A DNA stretch of 42,511 nucleotides from COE1 sp963596435 (lineage in GTDB: Bacteria; Bacillota; Clostridia; Lachnospirales; Lachnospiraceae). The notes beneath the pieces were generated by a model. The model searched no databases. It saw nothing but the letters and a program-made list of their open reading frames with translations, and was not told the origin of the DNA. The translations under genes were made by a program, and so were the position numbers. Location of the stretch: the NCBI GenBank assembly GCA_963596435.1, contig CAVBMG010000019.1, positions 1 to 42,511 of the forward strand, in the 5' to 3' direction. Position 1 is the stretch's first letter; every line of letters begins with the position of its first letter. Of this stretch, positions 1 to 7,888 are shown one piece after another.

Positions 1-17
1 AGAGAGGTATTTTATTT

Positions 18-1166
18 ATGGCAAACAGATTTATCTTAAACGAGACTTCCTATCATGGCGCAGGTGCTATCCAGAGCATTGCAGACGAAGCAAAGGGACG
101 TTCCTTTACAAAGGCTTTCGTATGTTCTGACCCTGACCTGATTAAATTCGGTGTAACCAAGAAAGTACTGGATGTACTGGAAGGTGCAGGTCTTGCTTAT
201 GAAGTATATTCCAATATTAAACCAAATCCTACTATCGAGAACGTACAGACAGGTGTAGAAGCTTTCAAGAAATCCGGTGCTGACTATATCATCGCTATCG
301 GTGGCGGTTCTTCCATGGATACAGCCAAGGCTATCGGTATCATTATCAAGAACCCTGATTTTGCAGATGTTCGTTCCCTGGAAGGTGTTGCAGATACCAA
401 GAACAAAGCAGTTCCTATCTTTGCAGTTCCAACAACCGCAGGTACAGCAGCAGAAGTAACTATTAACTATGTTATCACAGATGCTGAGAAGAACAGAAAG
501 ATGGTATGCGTAGATCCTCATGATATTCCTGTTGTTGCTTTCATTGATCCTGAAATGATGGCTTCCATGCCTAAGGGATTAACAGCCGCAACCGGTATGG
601 ATGCTCTGACACATGCTATCGAAGGTTATATTACTGCTGGCGCATGGGAATTATCCGATATGTTCCATTTAAAGGCTATCGAAATTATCTCCCGCTCCTT
701 ACGTGGCGCTGTTGCCAATACTCCAGAAGGACGTGAAGGCATGGCTCTTGGACAGTATGTAGCAGGTATGGGCTTCTCCAACGTAGGTCTTGGTATTGTT
801 CACTCTATGGCACATCCTCTGGGTGCTCTCTATGATACACCACATGGTATTGCCAACGCTATCATCCTTCCTACTGTTATGGAATACAATGCAGAAGCAA
901 CCGGCGAGAAATATCGTGAAATTGCAAGAGCTATGGGTGTCAAGGGTGTTGACGACATGACTCAGGAAGAATACAGAAAAGCAGCTGTAGATGCTGTAAA
1001 ACAGCTTTCTCAGGATGTAGGAATTCCTGCTGACTTAAAGGACATCGTAAAGAGAGAGGATATTCCTTTCCTGGCACAGTCCGCATATGATGATGCATGC
1101 AGACCTGGCAATCCTAAGGAAACCAGCGTAGAAGACATCACCAAGTTATACGAATCCTTACTTTAA
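18..1166 (+). CDS. fucO: lactaldehyde reductase / iron-containing alcohol dehydrogenase (FucO-like)
   Basis: Group III (iron-type) alcohol dehydrogenase of 382 aa. It closely resembles FucO (L-1,2-propanediol oxidoreductase), which reduces L-lactaldehyde to 1,2-propanediol with NADH during fucose or rhamnose fermentation. The N-terminus MANRFILNET, the nucleotide-binding GGGSSMD (about 95-101) and the metal ligands expected for FucO (D195, H199, H262, H276) are present. An AGAGG ribosome binding site lies just upstream of the ATG. Translation ends ahead of a strong hairpin terminator. The start of the transcription unit is outside the window, so I cannot tell whether it belongs to a fucose operon; a general alcohol dehydrogenase role is the alternative. 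Confidence 0.95.
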   Translation: MANRFILNETSYHGAGAIQSIADEAKGRSFTKAFVCSDPDLIKFGVTKKVLDVLEGAGLAYEVYSNIKPNPTIENVQTGVEAFKKSGADYIIAIGGGSSMDTAKAIGIIIKNPDFADVRSLEGVADTKNKAVPIFAVPTTAGTAAEVTINYVITDAEKNRKMVCVDPHDIPVVAFIDPEMMASMPKGLTAATGMDALTHAIEGYITAGAWELSDMFHLKAIEIISRSLRGAVANTPEGREGMALGQYVAGMGFSNVGLGIVHSMAHPLGALYDTPHGIANAIILPTVMEYNAEATGEKYREIARAMGVKGVDDMTQEEYRKAAVDAVKQLSQDVGIPADLKDIVKREDIPFLAQSAYDDACRPGNPKETSVEDITKLYESLL

Positions 1167-1224
1167 TTCAATCGTTACTATTAAGAACCCGTTCTTCATA
1201 GTTTCAATAAAACATACCACTCTC

Positions 1225-1257
1225 AAAAACCGCTGGCTCACAGAACCAGCGGTTTTT
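1225..1257. terminator. bidirectional Rho-independent terminator between fucO and fbp
   Basis: A perfect 12-bp stem (AAAAACCGCTGG / CCAGCGGTTTTT) with a 9-nt loop and A/T tracts on both sides. It can end fucO on the plus strand and fbp on the minus strand. Confidence 0.92.
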
Positions 1258-1356
1258 AATAACCCTACGCTTTCCGTAACCTGCAAACTTTGGGCCGCAG
1301 GCATAAATTTGCCGTGTGAAAAAACTACCATATATGGTTTTTTCACACTATATAGT
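1256..1356 (-). repeat. 101-bp intergenic repeat, copy 1 (R1)
   Basis: About 80-85% identical by eye to 40580-40680, in the same orientation. It contains a hairpin (arms GTGTGAAAAAAC and GTTTTTTCACAC) and a second short stem (CCTGC/GCAGG). Read on the minus strand it begins over the last codons of fbp, including its stop, and ends in a sequence resembling a ribosome binding site (ACGGAAAGCG). No gene follows it here; the terminator comes next. Confidence 0.8.
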
Positions 1357-3252
1357 TCCCTGTCTGTAAGCTGCAAGTAAAAGCTCCAGATCATGAATAT
1401 TCTCCAGTATCTTCTTTCCGTTATCCGTATCCTTGATCATGACACGATCAGGCTCCATCTCAAAGAAATTTGAACTGGATTCTATATCCTTATTCTCAGT
1501 TAATACCTTTTCAATACTTTCAAAAGGCTGATGTGCTTTCAGGCGCATACCATGTGAATTATAAATTAACGTATACCCGGCAATTCCCGTTGTCTTCTGG
1601 TACGCTTTACAGAAACCGCCATCAATCACAATAAGGCGGTTGTTGGCTTTTACAGGGGATTCTCCGTCTGAAACCTTAATCGGTGTATGTCCGTTAATGA
1701 TATGGGACATGGACGAATGTAAGCCGAACTCCCCAAGAATCCTCACACATACATCTTCCTGCTGATAATACCGATAATACGGATCTTTTGCTTCTTCCCA
1801 GGCTCTCTTATCTTCTACAAATGTCCTCTCAAAGGTCTTGATATTTCTACCCGATAATGGAGATTTCTTACCGCACCACAGATACCACATGAAATCCAGT
1901 GCCGGTCTTGTTCCCTGATAAAAGGCAAGTCTTGCTACTCGCTGGGCATAATCCATATATTCTTTACCACAGTAGAATTTCTCCCCGATTTGAATACCAT
2001 CCAGATTGCCCTTTTCATCCAGTGGAATACAACCATGAAACAGCAGATTTCCATTGTATACACGGTATATGCTGCCTTTTTCATACAGAAATTCCACATG
2101 ATCGCGCAGTACATGGCTGTTGCGGAAGGAAGCCCTAAGATCATCTATCACACTTTGTTCCTCTTCGGACAATACATAGGGCTGTTTAAAGTCTATCGTT
2201 GGAAAATACGTATCATTCAAATCATATTCCTGTCCTTCTATGCATACAGTGCCTTTTCCAAGATCCATCTTATCCAGCAGGAGACGGTCATCCATATTGT
2301 ATTCCGGGTGGCGCATAATAATCTGCCCTTCCAGCTTGAACAGAATAATGGAAATGGCTTTCAGCGCTGCCTTCATAGGTGTCAGATCGGGATACAGCTT
2401 CTCTGCAAAAAGAATCAGGGAACGAAGACTGATTCCATAGGAATTCTCCAGAATCTCCATATTGCCGTATTTGATATTATTTCTCAACACATTTGCAATG
2501 CAGGCTTCGCTGCCACATGCCGCTCCCATCCACAGAATATCATGGTTTCCCCATTCAATGTCCAGTGAATGATATTTCATCAGCAGCTCAATAATTCTGT
2601 CTGCATTACTTCCCCTGTCAAAAATATCACCCACAATATGCAGATGATCCACTGCCAGCCTTTTGATTAATTTGGTATACGCCTCAATAAAGGCATCTGC
2701 ACTTCCTATGTCTATGATCGTATCTATGATTTTCTCATGATAGACATACTGGTTATTGTCCTCGTCGGACTGCGCATGAAGCAACTCATCTATAATATAG
2801 CTGAACTCCGGCGGCAGTGCCTTACGCACCTTGGAACGGGTATATTTGGATGAAAGCAGCTTCGCCAGCTCTGTCAGATTCTTCAGGGTCATTTTGTACC
2901 AGTAAGGGGTAATCGCATTCTGCTCCTTTAACAGCTTGATCTTCTCCACAGGATAATAGACCAGTGTACAGATCTCCTGTCTCTCCTGCGCGGATAACCT
3001 GCTGCCAAAGATCATATCCACTTTCTCTTTAATGACTCCTGCTGCATTATTCAGGATATGATAAAAGGCTTCATATTCCCCATGCAAGTCGCTCATGAAA
3101 TGCTCTGTACCCTTTGGCAAATTCAATATAGCTTTTAAATTGATGATTTCCCTGCACACTGCGGGTATGGATGGATATTTCTCAGCTAAAAGACGTAAGT
3201 ACTTCAATTTTTCTTCTGACAGATAAGGTGTATAAGAACTCTCGAAATCCAT
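1348..3252 (-). CDS. fbp: class III fructose-1,6-bisphosphatase (Firmicutes type)
   Basis: Gluconeogenic enzyme that hydrolyses fructose-1,6-bisphosphate to fructose-6-phosphate. The 634 aa length is near that of the Bacillus family member. Metallophosphoesterase motifs are visible: SDLHGEYEAF (54-63), GDIFDRG (208-214), GNHD (235-238) and INGHTP near residue 525. A TGGAGG ribosome binding site stands four bases before the ATG. The last codons and the stop lie inside repeat R1, so the C-terminal residues are probably repeat-derived. A promoter and an early hairpin upstream suggest regulated expression (see the promoter at 3423-3452 and the hairpin at 3337-3373). Confidence 0.97.
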   Translation of the reverse strand: MDFESSYTPYLSEEKLKYLRLLAEKYPSIPAVCREIINLKAILNLPKGTEHFMSDLHGEYEAFYHILNNAAGVIKEKVDMIFGSRLSAQERQEICTLVYYPVEKIKLLKEQNAITPYWYKMTLKNLTELAKLLSSKYTRSKVRKALPPEFSYIIDELLHAQSDEDNNQYVYHEKIIDTIIDIGSADAFIEAYTKLIKRLAVDHLHIVGDIFDRGSNADRIIELLMKYHSLDIEWGNHDILWMGAACGSEACIANVLRNNIKYGNMEILENSYGISLRSLILFAEKLYPDLTPMKAALKAISIILFKLEGQIIMRHPEYNMDDRLLLDKMDLGKGTVCIEGQEYDLNDTYFPTIDFKQPYVLSEEEQSVIDDLRASFRNSHVLRDHVEFLYEKGSIYRVYNGNLLFHGCIPLDEKGNLDGIQIGEKFYCGKEYMDYAQRVARLAFYQGTRPALDFMWYLWCGKKSPLSGRNIKTFERTFVEDKRAWEEAKDPYYRYYQQEDVCVRILGEFGLHSSMSHIINGHTPIKVSDGESPVKANNRLIVIDGGFCKAYQKTTGIAGYTLIYNSHGMRLKAHQPFESIEKVLTENKDIESSSNFFEMEPDRVMIKDTDNGKKILENIHDLELLLAAYRQGTI

Positions 3253-3336
3253 ATTTCCTCCATTTTATAAGTCATGTATTGTTATGTTGTAATTGCTCTT
3301 GTGTATAACAATGAGTTGTTACGGATTTAACAAGCA

Positions 3337-3373
3337 TGAAAAAAAGACGCCTGATCTGCATCAAACGTCTTTT
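3337..3373 (-). terminator. intrinsic terminator or attenuator upstream of fbp
   Basis: On the minus strand the stem AAAAGACG/CGTCTTTT encloses an inner TGAT/ATCA stem and is followed by a run of T. It can end the gene at 3461-4000, or a short transcript from the promoter at 3423-3452. It lies within the leader if that promoter drives fbp. Confidence 0.75.
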
Positions 3374-3422
3374 GTCTATTCAACTCCGTGTTAATCCTGT
3401 ATATTCGTCTGCTCATAGTTGC

Positions 3423-3452
3423 ATTATAGCACCCCGGTAACGTTTCTTACAA
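3423..3452 (-). promoter_or_regulatory. sigma-A-type promoter upstream of the fbp leader
   Basis: On the minus strand, TTGTAA, an 18-nt spacer, then a consensus TATAAT. Predicted start is near 3416. The transcript would meet the hairpin at 3337-3373 after about 80 nt and the fbp ATG after about 165 nt. This suggests either a short RNA or an attenuated fbp leader. Confidence 0.6.
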
Positions 3453-3460
3453 GAGTAAAT

Positions 3461-4000
3461 TTATGCCTTATTTCTGTATTCTCCATCTGTAATCCTGTCT
3501 CCGTATCCACCCGGTCGGATATCCCGTCCAAGGATGCTGTGAGTTCCCTGTTTATCATAGGAATAGAGAAGATATCCTTCTGTCCTGTTCACATCCAGCC
3601 TGTCATATGCATTTGCCTGCTGCCATCCATCATCTATGGGAAGGCTTCTGGATGTTGCTCCTGCTCTTCCCTGTCTCTTTCTTCTCTGATTTCTGAATGC
3701 TATCTGTTCTCTTGCGTCTCTCCTGCATCGGCTCTCGATCCGGTTCGCCTCCATTACGATCAGGTAGCCCGGCTCCTGCACTTGCGCATCATCCGGCTGT
3801 GAATGCTGTGCTGTATCTCTTCTTACAGGCTGCCGGACAGGCGGTGTAACTATCTGTGCTGCGGTCTGCATATAAAGCGCAATTGCTTCCTCTATGGATA
3901 TTCTGTTTTCACAAATGTCCCGCGCGGGTACACTATGCCCGCGGTCAGGAATGTCATAAGAAACCGCCTGCAGAAGCCTTACCAGTCTTCTGCTGTTCAT
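3461..4000 (-). CDS. hypothetical protein, arginine-rich
   Basis: I do not recognise a family. The start at 4000 gives 179 aa beginning MNSRRLVRLL and is supported by GGAGGTGA seven bases upstream. The longer frame to 4129 lacks such a site and runs into palindrome 1. The protein is soluble in appearance, with no signal peptide or membrane segment. It is rich in Arg, Gln and Asp in its second half (around QRRKRQGRAG) and ends in a Gly/Arg/Tyr-rich tail. The coding sequence stands alone between the fbp leader and palindrome 1. It may be a lineage-restricted protein. Confidence 0.6.
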   Translation of the reverse strand: MNSRRLVRLLQAVSYDIPDRGHSVPARDICENRISIEEAIALYMQTAAQIVTPPVRQPVRRDTAQHSQPDDAQVQEPGYLIVMEANRIESRCRRDAREQIAFRNQRRKRQGRAGATSRSLPIDDGWQQANAYDRLDVNRTEGYLLYSYDKQGTHSILGRDIRPGGYGDRITDGEYRNKA

Positions 4001-4095
4001 AGAATAGTCACCTCCGTGTGACGAATATGGATATATAACTCCTCTCCATGGAATTATGAATGGTAATGCGAAAGGACAAAGGGGACGAAAGGGAC

Positions 4096-4245
4096 GAATT
4101 GTGCAGGTTCTATAATGCAACTCAGGCACGCTCTCGCTACTTGTCGCTGGTAACGGTACTAAGCTCGCAAGAGCTTACGCTCTGCTTGCTAAGTGCCGAC
4201 CGCTCCAAAGTGCCTGCTTATGCATTTATAGAACCTGTACAATTC
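4096..4245 (+). repeat. large imperfect palindrome 1 (IR1)
   Basis: The ends pair for 19 bp (GAATTGTGCAGG... with ...CCTGTACAATTC) with one G-T pair. The stem continues through ATGCA/TGCAT and CAGGCAC/GTGCCTG. Inner sequence forms further stems, including AAGCTC-GCAA-GAGCTT. It is related to 4656-4812, which lies in the opposite orientation. Confidence 0.85.
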
Positions 4246-4655
4246 TGTTTCCAGAGTGGTGTTCTTTCGCATATACCGGTATGTTTCGTTTTACCTGACA
4301 GTCTCTGAATGATATATAGTTCACATATACAGGTTTATACTCATACTATGTTTTAACTACACTGCCAATACAATATAATATATAAATATATCGACATTTT
4401 GCAGCCTCATAAACAGTTAAAAATATAGCAAAAATATATTCAGAATACTCGTTTATTATTCTCCTGATGTGTGTTAAAATATAATTGTTGTGTGTATACA
4501 TCAAGAAACTGTATGTACATTCCATAATAAACAGTCTTTAACAAAATACTGCGAAAAAACTGTATCAAATAAAGACAATGCCTTCTTGTTCTACAAGAAG
4601 CATTGTCCACAATAACCTAAAATATGCAACTGCGAAACGTTATCTTCCATATACA
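4246..4655. other. AT-rich non-coding stretch between the two palindromes
   Basis: No convincing ORF with a ribosome binding site. The sequence is very AT-rich around 4320-4560. The only structured item I see is the hairpin at 4574-4607. With the two flanking palindromes it forms a unit of roughly 700 bp. Confidence 0.6.
4574..4607 (-). terminator. hairpin, possible minus-strand terminator
   Basis: The arms GACAATGCC and TTCTTG pair with CAAGAAG and CATTGTC around a TTCTA loop, with one bulged C. On the minus strand it is followed by a short T-rich stretch. The sequence just before it on that strand, GGTTATTGTGGACAA, nearly matches the start of the mcp terminator near 25003. Confidence 0.5.
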
Positions 4656-4812
4656 GAATTGCACAGCGTTAACAATTGCATAAGCAGGCACTCTGCAGCC
4701 GTCGGTACTTAGTGCGCATGCGTCGGCAAGACACATGCACACTTATGTACCGCTACGAGCTGCAGCGTAGCGAGAGCGTGCCTGTGGTGCAATTATTAAC
4801 GCAGTGCAATTC
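4656..4812 (-). repeat. large imperfect palindrome 2 (IR2)
   Basis: The ends pair over about 25 bp (GAATTGCAC... with ...GTGCAATTC) with two non-Watson-Crick positions, then CAGGCAC/GTGCCTG. Read on the minus strand it shares CAGGCACGCTCTCGCTAC and AGTGCCTGCTTATGCA exactly with palindrome 1, while the outer arms differ in sequence but still pair. Confidence 0.85.
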
Positions 4813-4869
4813 GTCCCATTCATGTAACCCATTTTGCAGATACCAACCTATATCAGAAAGGAAATAACT

Positions 4870-5205
4870 ATGTTTACAGAACAGAAATTAGAGCAACACT
4901 ATTCTTCACTACCCTCAGAGACCTTACATATTATCAGAGATGAGTACAAGTGGGCATTGGAGACTTGTGGTGTGCACAGTGAAGAACAGATCAAATACAT
5001 CGAGAAGACATTAAGTCTGAGAGGTGAAAGCCTGGCAGTCAGAGTCAATCACAAGATATTATTCCTGTGCAAATGTGGTCAGAGCCGTATCGTAACTACC
5101 GATTTACCGGAAGACAGGATTAAGATGTTCATCTTTGAACAGTACAATGTACCATGCCCGAAATGCCGCAACGTGAACATGTATACATGGAAATATATGG
5201 ATTAA
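4870..5205 (+). CDS. small zinc-ribbon-like hypothetical protein
   Basis: 111 aa, beginning MFTEQKLEQH. The start is fixed by AAAGGA eight bases upstream; an upstream in-frame ATG at 4834 lacks a site. The N-terminal half looks helical. The C-terminal half has paired cysteines, C67-x-C69 and C96-x-x-C99, consistent with a zinc ribbon, though no metal binding is shown. No signal peptide or membrane segment is visible. It lies immediately right of palindrome 2 and converges on the TetR gene with only three bases between the stop codons, with no visible terminator. I do not recognise the family. Confidence 0.75.
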   Translation: MFTEQKLEQHYSSLPSETLHIIRDEYKWALETCGVHSEEQIKYIEKTLSLRGESLAVRVNHKILFLCKCGQSRIVTTDLPEDRIKMFIFEQYNVPCPKCRNVNMYTWKYMD

Positions 5206-5208
5206 TAC

Positions 5209-5805
5209 TCAGTCCAGTCTGTGTGAACGCATAATCTGTCTTACTGTCCGCAGAAGATATGGTTTTAATTCCTCAATGCTGACAGGTTCCCCATTCAGAA
5301 TAGAACTGTAACAGCTCGAACTGATCATTTCGATTATGATATACATCATAATCTCCGGTTTCTCATATTTGACCGGGGAATTCTCAAACATGGCATGATA
5401 AAGCTCATAGAAATTATTTTCCTCTGTTGCCCCGGCGACAGCGTTTGTAAAAATTCCCCAGCTGAGATTCTTGGCAATGAAATTCAAAAGCGTAGTATCT
5501 TCCACGAACTGATTCAGGATATTGTCAATCATGGCAATAATATGCTCTTCCAAATCTGCCATTTCCCGGCTTTTCGTTTCTTCTTCTGCACGTTGAAAGA
5601 TTTCATTTGACTTATGAACAATTAACTTATCTCTCAGGTCATACTTATCTTTAAAATACAGGTAAAAAGTGCCTTTTGCCACACCTGCTGCTGCGGTAAT
5701 ATCAGCTACCGAGGTCTTAATCAGTCCCTTGGTCGTAAACATTAGAAAGGCAGCATCCAGTATGGCTTCTCTCTTTATTTTCTTATTATCTTCCAGTTTG
5801 CCCAT
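5209..5805 (-). CDS. TetR/AcrR family transcriptional regulator
   Basis: 198 aa one-component repressor. The N-terminal helix-turn-helix is clear: KREAILDAAFLMFTTKG, then ADITAAAGVAKGTFYLYFKDK (about 34-54), the usual TetR signature. The C-terminal ligand-binding domain is divergent, as is normal, so the ligand cannot be named. It follows the GNAT gene by about 50 bp on the same strand, so the two are probably co-transcribed and the acetyltransferase may be one of its targets. A GGGAG ribosome binding site precedes the ATG. Confidence 0.93.
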   Translation of the reverse strand: MGKLEDNKKIKREAILDAAFLMFTTKGLIKTSVADITAAAGVAKGTFYLYFKDKYDLRDKLIVHKSNEIFQRAEEETKSREMADLEEHIIAMIDNILNQFVEDTTLLNFIAKNLSWGIFTNAVAGATEENNFYELYHAMFENSPVKYEKPEIMMYIIIEMISSSCYSSILNGEPVSIEELKPYLLRTVRQIMRSHRLD

Positions 5806-5856
5806 CAGATCATCTCCCTTTCCATCATAATTTCTAACTCAACTACTATGCACCTG

Positions 5857-7026
5857 CTAAAAGGCATCTGCCTCCGGCAGGAAAAACGGCAGCGGAAACC
5901 AGCCCTGTGGCGCCTGATGCAGCGCGCTTTCTTTATTCTGCATTGCAATATAATAATAGCTGGTAGTTAGTTCCTTTACCAGAGTTAAGTCATCATACAT
6001 AATCTGTGCAGGTTCTGTTGTCTTTTCCACACAAATGTCCTTTTCCGTAATCGTTATCTTAATAGTTTCCGTATTCTGGTCTTCTTTTATTCCCAATACG
6101 AAAGTACCTTCCTGTAATGATATATACTGCCTTTTCCAATGCAGGAGAAAGGCAAGGACTCTCTCATATTGAAGGATTCTGATCTGATGTGACATCGACA
6201 CTGTATAATAATCACTGATATGATCCAGCAAGGGAAGTTTGGCAGTCTCATCCATTCCAATATTGATCCCCAGCTCGTCTATGTCCATTTCTGTCATATA
6301 TGCATAGATAACAGCGGGCAGAAGCTGCTCATCCAGAAGTCCGATTTCATACAAAGAAGAACCATCCGCAGAAGTATTAAGATAACCAACGCACTTTTCT
6401 TCCAGCATAACAGCATAGAGATCGGCTCCCCAGCTCTGCATGCACGGGTAGAAGCTGTCTCTCTCTCTTGCTGTCACATTTCTTCTGCTATATATCTCAT
6501 ATATACTGTCCAGCAGATCATCTTCTGCGCTTTCAATCAGTTGAAAGTCCGGTGTTTTCAGATCAGTAACTGCTGAACATGCATGGCGGATACTGTCAGA
6601 AGTGACATTAAAGCAGTATTTCATACCGGCTTTTTCAAAGCCATAATGCTGATAACGATGTCTGTTGCCATCCAGAATGATCATATCATATCCCTGACTG
6701 CGCATATCCTCCTGTGCCTTAGCCATCAGTTCAATCATATAGCCCTTTCTTCTGGCTTTCGGATGTACGCTGACTGTTCCGATATAGCCGCATTTCAGGG
6801 ACGGATCACCTGCTGTCAGTGTCAGCGGATACACATCTACCAACGCCTGTATAGAGCCTTTTTCCCGCATTACATGATGTGTCACGATATGCTGTCTTGC
6901 CTGCGAATATGCCTTTGGCAGAATTGCCTCAAAATCCGTACTTCCAGATGACAAACTGAATACCAGGTCTGCGAAATCCAGAATCTCCTGACTGGTCTCG
7001 TGCATCTCCTTACTATATACCGCCAT
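5857..7026 (-). CDS. GNAT family N-acetyltransferase (Eis-like)
   Basis: 389 aa, much longer than a single GNAT domain. The N-terminal GNAT fold has the acetyl-CoA binding segment VHPKARRKGY (87-96) after a typical GYIGTVSV strand. The rest fits the Eis-like layout of a second GNAT-like region and a C-terminal SCP2-like lobe. Eis-like enzymes acetylate amines such as aminoglycosides or lysines; the substrate here is unknown. Only about 25 bp separate the start from the bactofilin terminator, leaving little room for a separate promoter. Expression may therefore depend on read-through, or on a promoter overlapping that terminator. A GAAGGA site precedes the ATG. Confidence 0.88.
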   Translation of the reverse strand: MAVYSKEMHETSQEILDFADLVFSLSSGSTDFEAILPKAYSQARQHIVTHHVMREKGSIQALVDVYPLTLTAGDPSLKCGYIGTVSVHPKARRKGYMIELMAKAQEDMRSQGYDMIILDGNRHRYQHYGFEKAGMKYCFNVTSDSIRHACSAVTDLKTPDFQLIESAEDDLLDSIYEIYSRRNVTARERDSFYPCMQSWGADLYAVMLEEKCVGYLNTSADGSSLYEIGLLDEQLLPAVIYAYMTEMDIDELGINIGMDETAKLPLLDHISDYYTVSMSHQIRILQYERVLAFLLHWKRQYISLQEGTFVLGIKEDQNTETIKITITEKDICVEKTTEPAQIMYDDLTLVKELTTSYYYIAMQNKESALHQAPQGWFPLPFFLPEADAF

Positions 7027-7050
7027 CTCTCTTCCTTCTTTCCTCTACGT

Positions 7051-7082
7051 AAAAAGCCTGACACGTTACTGCATCAGGCTTA
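7051..7082 (-). terminator. terminator after the bactofilin gene
   Basis: An 8-bp stem AAGCCTGA/TCAGGCTT followed on the minus strand by TTTTT. Confidence 0.85.
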
Positions 7083-7116
7083 TCTTCTATTCTATGTTCT
7101 ATGTTTCATGTATCTC

Positions 7117-7662
7117 TTATGAAGCAGCACTCTTGCGAGTCTTTTCTGTACTCTTGGTTCCTGCTGTCTTAGCCGGTTTAGCAGGTTCTGTCTCCGGGAA
7201 GAAGTTCTTAGGTGTTACATCTGCATAGCACAGGGAGCAATAACCATTAATTGCAGCACCATTACTTACCTGAATGGATTTTGCCTTGATATCACTGTCT
7301 ACAATGGCTTTATCTCCCAGCGTTACCGTTCCCTGAATATCCAGCTTACCCTGAATTGCTCCATCTACCATCAGGTTCTTGGCACTGATATCGCCCAATA
7401 CTACGGTATTCTCGCGAACGTCTACTCCTTCTGTACAATCAATCTTACCTTCTATAAAAGCATCCTTCGCATTCAGTTCATTTGCCTTAATATTGCCATT
7501 TATATTACTTCCATATATATTGACCTTATCGGTTGACTGGATGTCGCCGTTCATTGTACCATACATGTCCAGTTTACCGGTAATTTCTATATTACCATTA
7601 ATAATCGTTCCTTTGGGAATTAATGCTGTCTCTGCCTGTCTTGTGTCACCATAATTATTCAT
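7117..7662 (-). CDS. bactofilin (polymer-forming cytoskeletal protein)
   Basis: 181 aa. The central region (about 15-145) is a run of short beta-helix rungs with repeating G-x-I and D-x-x-I patterns, such as GNIEITGKLDMYGTMNGDI, typical of the bactofilin (DUF583) fold. Bactofilins polymerise without nucleotides and scaffold cell-shape, envelope or polar functions. The N-terminus is short. The tail is rich in Lys, Ala, Pro and Thr and probably disordered. It appears monocistronic, with its own promoter and terminator. Which envelope function it serves cannot be read from the neighbours. Confidence 0.95.
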   Translation of the reverse strand: MNNYGDTRQAETALIPKGTIINGNIEITGKLDMYGTMNGDIQSTDKVNIYGSNINGNIKANELNAKDAFIEGKIDCTEGVDVRENTVVLGDISAKNLMVDGAIQGKLDIQGTVTLGDKAIVDSDIKAKSIQVSNGAAINGYCSLCYADVTPKNFFPETEPAKPAKTAGTKSTEKTRKSAAS

Positions 7663-7686
7663 ATTGCTTAACCCCTTTCTGTCCCC

Positions 7687-7708
7687 CAGCCACTCTCTCC
7701 CATGGCTG
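7687..7708 (-). other. hairpin in the bactofilin 5' leader
   Basis: A 6-bp stem CAGCCA/TGGCTG lies between the promoter and the AAAGGGG ribosome binding site. It may stabilise the leader; no regulatory partner is visible. Confidence 0.4.
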
Positions 7709-7717
7709 TATATCTCT

Positions 7718-7746
7718 ATTTAATCTTATTTGCATGAAAAAATCAA
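7718..7746 (-). promoter_or_regulatory. probable bactofilin promoter
   Basis: On the minus strand, TTGATT, 17 nt, TTAAAT, about 55 bp ahead of the bactofilin start. Confidence 0.5.
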
Positions 7747-7888
7747 CCTCTTTGTGCATGAAATATGACTTTTCAAACTGTACACTAAAATATATTTAAA
7801 ATTGTATATTTCTAAAAAGTCACTTTTCACTATACTTATGTACAAACATGAAAAATGCATCAAATGATAAAGAAATGAGGTATATGTT

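Noticed and set aside
1158..1394. Minus-strand ORF of 78 codons after fbp
   Set aside because: It is formed by repeat R1 and the terminator; no start signal is present.
4001..4129. Longer N-terminus for the hypothetical protein at 3461-4000
   Set aside because: It has no ribosome binding site and includes palindrome sequence, while the ATG at 4000 has GGAGGTGA at the right distance.
4060..4308. Plus-strand ORF of 82 codons
   Set aside because: It crosses palindrome 1 and shows no protein-like pattern or translation signal.
4096..4812. CRISPR-like repeats
   Set aside because: There are only two palindromes in opposite orientation, with no regular repeat-spacer pattern and no cas genes.
4676..4867. 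Plus-strand ORF of 63 codons
   Set aside because: It is the translation of palindrome 2 and has no ribosome binding site.
7760..7880. Promoter or riboswitch for the ECF S component
   Set aside because: Several weak -35/-10 combinations compete and no conserved riboswitch core is recognisable, so no single call is supported.
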